Shown: in pieces, positions 7,010-12,142 of the stretch | Position numbering within the stretch: position 1 is the stretch's first letter | Layout: every line of letters starts with the position of its first letter | From: Oscillospiraceae bacterium | GTDB lineage: Bacteria; Bacillota; Clostridia; Oscillospirales; Ruminococcaceae | Assembly (NCBI GenBank): GCA_030527085.1 | Contig: JAUNBN010000023.1 | Coordinates: 1 to 12,142 of the forward strand | Reading direction: 5' to 3' | DNA length: 12,142 nt | The notes under the pieces: model-generated | What the model was told of the DNA's origin: nothing | What the model saw: the letters and a program-made list of their open reading frames with translations, nothing else | The model's database searches: none | Made by a program: the position numbers and the translations under genes

Positions 7010-7084
7010 GAGAGTGTCCCACTGCGTGGATTTTTTTACTGTCTTCCCCCCGCCGTAGGCGGGGGGAAGACAGCGTATTACACG
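7010..7084 (+). repeat. Hairpin-forming interspersed repeat, copy B
   Basis: This is a second intact copy, with left flank GAGAGTGTCCC, seven T (7031-7037), a perfect 16-base inverted repeat (7039-7054 with 7058-7073, loop GTA), and right flank GCGTATTACACG. Two outer arms also pair: GCGTG (7024-7028) with CACGC (7081-7085), and GAGTG (7012-7016) with CACTC (7094-7098). The whole unit is therefore a nested, interrupted hairpin. Against copy A the stem differs at four positions in the left arm, and all four are compensated in the right arm. Confidence 0.85.
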
Positions 7085-7102
7085 CCCTTGAGCCACTCCC
7101 CT

Positions 7103-7136
7103 CTAAAAGCGGTAGTGTTCCGTTCGCGTGAAATTT
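7103..7136 (+). repeat. Truncated copy C of the hairpin repeat (left flank only)
   Basis: CTAAAAGCGGTAGTGTTCC and the following CGCGTGAAATTT match the left flank of copy B (CTAAAAGCGAGAGTGTCCC, then GCGTGGATTT). The hairpin and right flank are missing. It ends just upstream of the proposed legB promoter. Confidence 0.65.
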
Positions 7137-7159
7137 GCGCTCCGGCTCTCTCGCCTTAT

Positions 7160-7188
7160 TTGCATTGACGCGCGTTTTATACTATTAT
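7160..7188 (+). promoter_or_regulatory. Candidate promoter for legB-legC-ptmE
   Basis: TTGCAT (7160-7165), a weak -35 box, is separated by 17 bases from TATTAT (7183-7188), a good -10 box, in an AT-rich stretch. Transcription would start near 7195, about 30 bases before the legB ATG. TTGACG at 7165-7170 is a better -35 sequence, but no -10 box lies at a suitable distance. Confidence 0.4.
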
Positions 7189-7226
7189 TAAGCAGATTTC
7201 AATTAAAGAACTGCGGGAGCGGCTTT

Positions 7227-8210
7227 ATGTCTGAAAAGGTACTGGTAACTGGCGCGGACGGCTTTATAGGCAGCCACCTCGCCGAGGAGCTTGTAAGGAG
7301 CGGAGCGCAGGTGCGCGCCTTCGCCTTTTACAACTCCTTCAACTCCTGGGGCTGGCTGGACAGCCTGCCCAAAGAGCTTCTCGATTCCATGGAGGTCTTC
7401 TGCGGGGATATCCGCGACCCCGGCGGCGTGCGGGAGGCCATGCGCGGCGTGGACACGGTCTATCATCTCGCGGCGCTCATAGCCATTCCCTTCAGCTACC
7501 ACAGCCCCGACAGCTATGTGGACACCAACATAAAGGGCACGCTCAACGTGCTTCAGGCCGCGCGGGATTTGGAAACGCGCCGACTGCTCGTGACCTCCAC
7601 CAGCGAGGTCTACGGCACGGCGCAGTACGTGCCCATAGACGAAAAGCACCCCTTTCAGGGGCAGAGCCCCTATTCGGCCACGAAGATAGGCGCGGACCGC
7701 CTGGCCGAGAGCTTCTACCGCTCCTTCGGAACGCCGCTCACGATAGTCCGTCCCTTCAACACCTACGGACCGCGCCAGAGCGCGCGCGCGGTAATCCCGA
7801 CCATAATAACCCAGCTGCTGGGCGGCGCGAGGCAGATAAGGCTGGGCGCTTTAAGCCCCACTCGCGACTTCAACTATGTTAAAGACACCGTGGCGGGCTT
7901 TATGGCGCTCGCGGCCTGCGAAGAGGCCATAGGCGAGGAGGTCAATATAGCCTCGGGAGTGGAAATAAGCATAGGCGAGCTCGCCTCGGAGCTTATAAGC
8001 CAGATAGGCGAGGGGGCCGAGATAGTCTGCGACGAGGCGCGATTGCGCCCCGAAAAGAGCGAGGTCGAGCGCCTGCTGGGCGACAACGGCAAGATAAAGG
8101 CCCTGACCCCCTGGCGACCCCGCTACACCCTTGCAGAGGGATTGGCCGAGACCATAGAATGGCTTCGCGAGAACCTCTCGCGCTACAAGAGCGAGATATA
8201 CAATATATAA
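7227..8210 (+). CDS. legB: NAD-dependent nucleotide-sugar 4,6-dehydratase LegB
   Basis: LegB is an extended short-chain dehydrogenase that turns the NDP-N-acetylglucosamine-type sugar into its 4-keto-6-deoxy form, an early step of legionaminate synthesis. It has 327 residues, normal for the family. Visible motifs: GADGFIG (9-15, NAD binding), GDIRD (60-64), HLAA (80-83), TSTSEVYG (123-130), the catalytic YSATK (149-153) and VRPFNTYGPRQ (174-184). TSTS replaces the TSTD common in other 4,6-dehydratases. I start at the ATG at 7227 because CGGGAG lies seven bases upstream and the protein then begins directly at the first strand. A longer reading from GTG at 7128 would add 33 residues encoded partly by repeat C and the promoter. 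It is the first gene of the plus-strand operon, 40 bases before legC. Confidence 0.88.
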   Translation: MSEKVLVTGADGFIGSHLAEELVRSGAQVRAFAFYNSFNSWGWLDSLPKELLDSMEVFCGDIRDPGGVREAMRGVDTVYHLAALIAIPFSYHSPDSYVDTNIKGTLNVLQAARDLETRRLLVTSTSEVYGTAQYVPIDEKHPFQGQSPYSATKIGADRLAESFYRSFGTPLTIVRPFNTYGPRQSARAVIPTIITQLLGGARQIRLGALSPTRDFNYVKDTVAGFMALAACEEAIGEEVNIASGVEISIGELASELISQIGEGAEIVCDEARLRPEKSEVERLLGDNGKIKALTPWRPRYTLAEGLAETIEWLRENLSRYKSEIYNI

Positions 8211-8250
8211 GAGGCGAAACAGCCGCGACGAAAATAAGCGAGGCGATAAG

Positions 8251-9405
8251 ATGGAAGTGAAAATACCCCTTTCCGTGCCGAACCTGCGCGGGCGCGAGCT
8301 CGAGCTGCTGGGCGAGTGCGTGAGCGGGGAGTGGGTCTCCACCGCGGGCCCCTACATAAGCGAGCTCGAGAGCGCTCTGGCTTCTTATGTGGGAGCTAAG
8401 AGGGCCGTGGCCTGCCAGAGCGGCACGGCGGGGCTGCACCTCGCCCTTCTGGAGGCGGGAGTTAAGCCGGGCGAGGCCGTGATAGTCCCGGCGCTCAGCT
8501 TTATAGCCAGCGCCAACCCCACAGTCTACTGCGGCGCGCACCCCATCTTCATGGACTGCGACGACTCGCTCTGCCTCGACCCCCTGAAGCTGCGCGAGTT
8601 CTGCGAGCGCGAGTGCGAAAGACGGGCGGGCGGGCTTTACGAATCGCTGAGCGGGCGGCGCATAGCCGCAATAGAGGCCGTTCACATCTTCGGCAATCTC
8701 GCGGATATGGACGCTATCTCCAAAACGGCCGCCGACTTCTCCCTGCCCCTTATCGAGGACGCCTGCGAGGCGCTGGGCTCGCGCTGGGAGAGCGGGCCGC
8801 TCTCGGGGCGCTATGCCGGAACGGTAGGGGACATCGGCGTTTACTCCTTCAACGGCAACAAGATTATAACTACCGGCGGCGGCGGTATGATAGTCGCCCG
8901 CGATATCGAAAAGCTTGAACACATGCGTTTTCTCTCCACTCAGGCCAAGGCCGACACGGTGCGCTTTATACACGAGGAGATAGGCTACAACTACCGCCTC
9001 ACGAACCTGCAGGCCGCCGTTGGCATAGCCCAGCTCGAGAGGCTTGAGGAATTTATTGAAACAAAGAAGCGCAACTATGAGCTCTATCTCGCCGAGGGAG
9101 TAGAGCTGCTGCCCTTCCGCGAGGGGACGAGGCCGAACTACTGGTTCTACTCCCACCCGACAGGCTCTCTTGAGCGGCGCGAAAAGCTCATGGCCGCGCT
9201 TGCAGAGCGCGGCATACAGACGCGGCCAATCTGGGCGCTGCTTAATACCCTCAAGCCCTACCGCGGCGAGAGGGCCTACAAAATAGAGCGCGCACCCCGC
9301 TGGCAGGAGAGCGTTTTGAATCTGCCCTGCAGCACAAACCTCACCGCCGAAGTAGTACGCGAATGCGCCCGCGCGCTGAGAGAGGCAGAGAGGGTCATGG
9401 CCTGA
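8251..9405 (+). CDS. legC: LegC-family PLP-dependent aminotransferase
   Basis: The product belongs to the DegT/DnrJ/EryC1 group of sugar aminotransferases and has 384 residues. It would add the 4-amino group to the keto sugar made by LegB, with glutamate as the likely donor. The PLP lysine is K204 in SFNGNK (199-204), followed by TTGGGG. IEDACEALGS (168-177) contains the aspartate that contacts the PLP nitrogen. SGTAGLHLAL (57-66) is the phosphate-binding region, and GYNYRLTNLQAAVG (245-258) is the conserved stretch in the second half. GAGG lies seven bases before the ATG. The start VKIPLSVPNLRG, with a GEWVSTAGPYI segment (26-36), is typical of LegC-type proteins. The stop is followed at once by a decayed repeat and then ptmE. 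Confidence 0.88.
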   Translation: MEVKIPLSVPNLRGRELELLGECVSGEWVSTAGPYISELESALASYVGAKRAVACQSGTAGLHLALLEAGVKPGEAVIVPALSFIASANPTVYCGAHPIFMDCDDSLCLDPLKLREFCERECERRAGGLYESLSGRRIAAIEAVHIFGNLADMDAISKTAADFSLPLIEDACEALGSRWESGPLSGRYAGTVGDIGVYSFNGNKIITTGGGGMIVARDIEKLEHMRFLSTQAKADTVRFIHEEIGYNYRLTNLQAAVGIAQLERLEEFIETKKRNYELYLAEGVELLPFREGTRPNYWFYSHPTGSLERREKLMAALAERGIQTRPIWALLNTLKPYRGERAYKIERAPRWQESVLNLPCSTNLTAEVVRECARALREAERVMA

Positions 9406-9407
9406 AA

Positions 9408-9480
9408 GGGCGTGCAATACGCAGTATTTTCCCCGCCTTCGGGTCACGCCCACAAATCCGCGCGAGTGAAACGCTCCCGC
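9408..9480 (-). repeat. Decayed reverse-oriented copy D of the hairpin repeat
   Basis: Read on the plus strand, GGGCGTGCAATACGC, then CCCCGCCTTCGG, then AAATCCGCGC and a GCTCCCGC end follow in order the reverse complement of copy B (GGGCGTGTAATACGC, CCCCGCCTACGG, AAATCCACGC, ACTCTCGC). The second arm of the long stem is lost. A replacement structure is possible: GGGCGTG (9408-9414) pairs perfectly with CACGCCC (9445-9451), enclosing CCCG/CGGG (9432-9443). It fills most of the gap between legC and ptmE. Confidence 0.6.
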
Positions 9481-9508
9481 AGACAGCGCGTTTTAGAGGA
9501 TTTATTCT

Positions 9509-10546
9509 ATGAGCTATTCGGATTATACTATTGAGGGCTCGGCGAGCGTCTCCGAGGCGCTGCGCAAGCTCGAGAGCGACTGGTACAAGATACTCTTTAT
9601 AGCGCCGGACGACGAGCTGCGCGGCGTAGTCACGGACGGCAATATCCGCCGCTTTCTGCTCGCGGGCGGCTCGATGGACGAGCCGGTAGAGCTGGCGGCC
9701 AACCTCGAGCCGGTGAGCCTTCGGGGCTTTCATGAGGGCGCGGCGCGCGAGCTTTTAGAGAAAAAGCAGATAAGCTGCGTTCCGATGCTCGACGAGCGCG
9801 GCAAAATACACGCGCTGGTCTTTCCCGAGGAAACGATTCACCGCCTTGCGCGCGATATCGACGCTCCGGTAATAATAATGGCCGGGGGCTGCGGCACCCG
9901 CCTGCAGCCCTATACGGAAATCCTGCCCAAGCCCCTGATACCCGTCGGCGGCGTTACCATAACAGAGCAGATAATGCGCCGCTTTAAAAAGTTCGGCTGC
10001 GCTCAGTTTTCCCTCGTAGTGAACCACAAACGAAGTCTTATAAAGTCCTATTTTTCAGAAGTCGCGAGCGGCAGGGGCCTCGAGTTCATAGACGAGGAGG
10101 AGCCGCTGGGCAGCGGGGGAGGGCTCTCCTTCTTCCGCGGGCGCTTCGATCGCCCCGTCTTTGTAGCCAACTGCGACAGCGTGGTCGAGGCCGACTACGC
10201 CGACATTCTGAGCTTCCACGAAAAGAGCGGCAGCCTCGTTACCATGGTCTGCTGCAAGAAAAAGCTCGACATACCCTACGGCGTGGTAGAGGCAGGGGAA
10301 AACGGAGCAATTTCGGCCATTCAGGAAAAGCCCGATTTGCGCTTTTTGACGAACACCGGCCTCTATGTAGTCTCCCCCGAGTTTATTGAAATGGTGCCCT
10401 ACGGGCGCTTTTCCCCGATGACGGAGCTCATCGGCTACTGCCTCGAGATGGGCGAGAAGATATCCGCCTACACAGTCGAGGATGAGTGCTTTATAGACAT
10501 AGGCCAGCTCGACGACCTGAAAAGCGTTGAGGGCAAGCTGAGGTAG
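9509..10546 (+). CDS. ptmE: CBS-domain sugar-1-phosphate nucleotidyltransferase, PtmE-like
   Basis: This 345-residue fusion has two N-terminal CBS repeats (about 12-58 and 70-112) and a C-terminal nucleotidyltransferase (about 119-345). CBS pairs usually bind adenosyl or guanosyl ligands and may regulate the enzyme. The catalytic domain shows MAGGCGTRL (124-132), PKPLIPVGG (140-148), GSGGGL (201-206), NCD (221-223, metal aspartate), QEKP (272-275) and FIDIG (328-332). This architecture is that of Campylobacter PtmE, which makes GDP-glucosamine from glucosamine-1-phosphate for the GDP-based legionaminate route. GTP preference here is inferred. The signature loop has cysteine at 128, where related enzymes often have a basic or small residue. 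AGAGGA lies eight bases before the ATG. It is the last gene of the operon, followed by a clear terminator. Confidence 0.85.
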   Translation: MSYSDYTIEGSASVSEALRKLESDWYKILFIAPDDELRGVVTDGNIRRFLLAGGSMDEPVELAANLEPVSLRGFHEGAARELLEKKQISCVPMLDERGKIHALVFPEETIHRLARDIDAPVIIMAGGCGTRLQPYTEILPKPLIPVGGVTITEQIMRRFKKFGCAQFSLVVNHKRSLIKSYFSEVASGRGLEFIDEEEPLGSGGGLSFFRGRFDRPVFVANCDSVVEADYADILSFHEKSGSLVTMVCCKKKLDIPYGVVEAGENGAISAIQEKPDLRFLTNTGLYVVSPEFIEMVPYGRFSPMTELIGYCLEMGEKISAYTVEDECFIDIGQLDDLKSVEGKLR

Positions 10547-10587
10547 GCGGTACTTTTCAGCTTCTGCTCCGGGTAATAATAAAAATC

Positions 10588-10628
10588 AGCCCTCTCTTGT
10601 CGGACAAGGCCGCGGGAGGGCTTTTTTT
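10588..10628. terminator. Bidirectional intrinsic terminator
   Basis: AGCCCTCTC (10588-10596) pairs with GGGAGGGCT (10614-10622) with one T-G wobble, followed by seven T (10622-10628) on the plus strand. An inner CTTGT/ACAAG hairpin fills the loop. On the minus strand the same stem is followed by GATTTTTATTATT. It would end both ptmE and the convergent gtrA transcripts. Confidence 0.85.
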
Positions 10629-10707
10629 CGGTGCTTTAAAGCCTCGCAGGCCGTTTGAGCGGCAAGCGGGGCTTGGATTTTAAGCCGGGAGCGAAGCGCC
10701 TGCTCGT

Positions 10708-11217
10708 TCAGCCGTCCTGTTTCTCTTTCACATCCTCGCTCTCGTCCCCGGCGGTTTCCGGCGGGGCCTCGCCCTTTTTGCTGAAGGCGAAGAACTTCTG
10801 GCCTATGTAATTGAGGACGATATAAACTATGTTCGCGCTCAGCAGTTTGAAGAGGGTGACGTACTCCTCGGGCCAGCTCACAGACCATACATTGGCGAAC
10901 ATGTAATCGAGCAGGGCCTTAACGGAGACCATCGCTATGAGGTAGCAGACGCCGACGTTCAGCAGAAAGCGCGGCAGGGTCTTGCTGTGGGGCAGGTCGC
11001 CCGCCCTAAAGGTGTATTTGCGATTTAAAAGGTAGCTGTAAGCAACGCCTATCGAAAATGTAATAACGCTCGTCGGCCAGTAGCCGAGGTGAAAGACCGT
11101 AGCCAGAATAAAGGTCAGCGTCCAGGAGATGAGGGTGTTCGAGCCGCCCACGAGCAGGTAGAGAAAGCCCTCGTTGCGCAGCAGCTTTGTTATAAGCGCC
11201 TTTGTTTTCTCAATCAT
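10708..11217 (-). CDS. GtrA-like small membrane protein
   Basis: The product has 169 residues and four hydrophobic segments (about 18-38, 45-62, 84-103 and 121-140), the size and pattern of GtrA family proteins. The conserved start FLYLLVGGSNTLISW (18-32), SYLLNRKYTF (61-70) and YIGQKFFAF (137-145) match the family. GtrA proteins are thought to help move or present polyprenyl-phosphate sugars across the membrane. The charged C-terminal tail (about 147-169) is likely cytoplasmic and not conserved. Its ATG lies inside the end of the upstream glycosyltransferase gene with an eight-base overlap, so the two are translated together. The pairing fits a GtrA/GtrB-type glycosylation module. The target sugar and acceptor are unknown. 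Confidence 0.85.
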   Translation of the reverse strand: MIEKTKALITKLLRNEGFLYLLVGGSNTLISWTLTFILATVFHLGYWPTSVITFSIGVAYSYLLNRKYTFRAGDLPHSKTLPRFLLNVGVCYLIAMVSVKALLDYMFANVWSVSWPEEYVTLFKLLSANIVYIVLNYIGQKFFAFSKKGEAPPETAGDESEDVKEKQDG

Positions 11218-12142
11218 TCCCGTCCGTCCTCTCGCGTATCACATACTGGGGGTTATTGTTTATGCTGATATAGATGCGCCCCAGGTACTCGCCCAGCATC
11301 CCTATAAGCAGCATCAGTATGCCGCCTATAACCAGTACGGCCGCCATAGTTGAGGCGTAGCCCAGAGGGATGTCCGGCGAGGTCAGCCTTTCGATTATAA
11401 GAAAAATGGTGTAGATAAAGCCCGCGAGCGAAAAAACGCAGCCCGCGCCCGTGGCTATGCGCAGCGGGACGATGGAAAAGGAGGTAAGTCCGTCGAACCA
11501 GAGGGAGAGCAGCTTTTTGAAATTGTAGCCCGAGCGCCCCAGCTCGCGCTCGCGGTGGTGTACCGGAACGTTCTTTACCTTGCTGGTGGTGCGCAGAAAG
11601 AGGCCGGTGGAATAGGGGTAGGGGTTGGCGTAGCGGCAGGCCTCCTCCACAACATAGCGCTTGGCGGCTATATAGCTCGTGGCCTCGAGATCCTTCGGCT
11701 TTTTTAAGAGCAATCGCAGCATGAGGTCGTTCACGCGGCTTCCGAAGCGGCGGAAGGCGCTGTGCTTCTTGCCCGAGCCGGGCCAGAGGTAGCTCGCGAA
11801 GGCGACGTCGCAGTCCTCGTCCAGAGCGTCCACGAGAGAAAAGAGCTCGTTGGCGGGGGTCTGGCCGTCGTCGTCCAAAAAGACGGCTATGTCCCCGGTG
11901 CACATCCTCATGCCCGCCATGACCGCGCCGTATTCGCCGAAATTGCGAGCGAGCGAAACTCCGTGTATCTTTTTGTCCTCCCCGGCCAGCCGCTTTATGA
12001 CCTGCCAGACGCCGTCCGGAGAGCAGTCGTTAACGAGGTTTATCTCGTAGTCGTAGCCCTCTCTTTGCGCGACGGTAGAGCGTATCTCCTCCACAACCGC
12101 CTCCAGGCTCAGCTCCGAGCGGTAACAGGGTATCACAAAGCT
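11210..12142 (-). CDS. DPM1/GtrB-like family 2 glycosyltransferase, partial (start off right edge)
   Basis: The frame is open to the right edge and reads S-F-V-I-P-C-Y there, which is the usual first strand of GT2 enzymes. The GTG at 12134-12136 is therefore an internal valine codon and the true start lies outside the window. Numbering from that valine: NDCSPDG (36-42), a DDDGQ metal site (88-92, where this group often has DADLQ), a GRSGY segment (200-204), then two C-terminal membrane helices (about 222-248 and 262-282) and LGEYLGRIY (281-289), typical of DPM1/GtrB/ArnC-type enzymes. Such enzymes transfer a hexose from an NDP sugar to polyprenyl phosphate at the cytoplasmic face. It is coupled to the GtrA-like gene by an overlap. 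Only a few N-terminal residues are probably missing. Confidence 0.87.
   Translation of the reverse strand, partial: SFVIPCYRSELSLEAVVEEIRSTVAQREGYDYEINLVNDCSPDGVWQVIKRLAGEDKKIHGVSLARNFGEYGAVMAGMRMCTGDIAVFLDDDGQTPANELFSLVDALDEDCDVAFASYLWPGSGKKHSAFRRFGSRVNDLMLRLLLKKPKDLEATSYIAAKRYVVEEACRYANPYPYSTGLFLRTTSKVKNVPVHHRERELGRSGYNFKKLLSLWFDGLTSFSIVPLRIATGAGCVFSLAGFIYTIFLIIERLTSPDIPLGYASTMAAVLVIGGILMLLIGMLGEYLGRIYISINNNPQYVIRERTDGND

Noticed and set aside
6886..7073. The two strong hairpins as intrinsic terminators
   Set aside because: On neither strand is the stem followed by a run of U; the T-rich patch lies before the stem on the plus strand, giving A residues after it on the minus strand.
6860..7136. 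CRISPR-like array from the repeated units
   Set aside because: There are only three irregular units, with internal hairpins of different sequence, no uniform spacers and no cas genes.
7165..7183. Promoter made of TTGACG (7165-7170) and TATACT (7178-7183)
   Set aside because: The spacing is only seven bases, too short for a sigma-70-type promoter.
7128..7226. N-terminal extension of LegB from the GTG at 7128
   Set aside because: It would be encoded by repeat C and the promoter, has no ribosome-binding site, and precedes an ATG with a good site and normal family start.
7993..9453. Long 486-residue open frame opposite legB and legC
   Set aside because: It lies antisense to two well-recognised genes, has no family motif or ribosome-binding site, and is explained by codon bias in GC-rich DNA.

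Overview
The window is a surface-glycan locus from a bacterium of roughly 60% GC. It is built around the nucleotide-sugar pathway for a nonulosonic (sialic-acid-like) acid of the legionaminic type. The host was not identified. Isoleucine is written mostly as ATA despite the high GC, which is unusual. Short ATGA overlaps, good Shine-Dalgarno sites and a lipobox lipoprotein are plain bacterial features. A GC-rich Clostridia-like or Synergistota-like anaerobe would fit, but this is a guess.

Layout. (1) Positions 1-6832, minus strand: one long, tightly packed transcription unit. Read in its own direction it runs: LegG/NeuC-type hydrolysing 2-epimerase, two paralogous Gfo/Idh/MocA oxidoreductases, a CMP-nonulosonate cytidylyltransferase, a small lipoprotein, a GT-B-like surface carbohydrate protein, and a Wzx-type flippase cut by the left edge. 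(2) Positions 6833-7226: a divergent control region with two hairpin-forming repeats, a third truncated copy, and a candidate promoter in each direction. (3) Positions 7227-10546, plus strand: LegB dehydratase, LegC aminotransferase and PtmE-like CBS-domain nucleotidyltransferase, ending in a bidirectional terminator (10588-10628). (4) Positions 10708-12142, minus strand: GtrA-like membrane protein and a DPM1/GtrB-like glycosyltransferase cut by the right edge.

How the genes fit together (known pathway plus inference): PtmE would activate glucosamine-1-phosphate as the GDP sugar. LegB makes the 4-keto-6-deoxy sugar and LegC adds the 4-amino group. LegG then releases the 2-epimerised free sugar. 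A PEP-dependent synthase (LegI/NeuB) would make the nonulosonic acid, and the cytidylyltransferase would activate it as the CMP sugar. The acetyltransferase (LegH) and the synthase are both absent here, and two oxidoreductases stand in the core operon instead. The GT-B-like protein is a candidate transferase for the CMP sugar, and the flippase would export the lipid-linked glycan.

The most unusual signal is a family of short interspersed repeats with a long perfect hairpin (6860-6933 and 7010-7084). The two intact copies differ at four stem positions, each matched by a compensating change in the other arm. Partial or decayed copies lie at 7103-7136 and 9408-9480, and possibly at 2915-2948.
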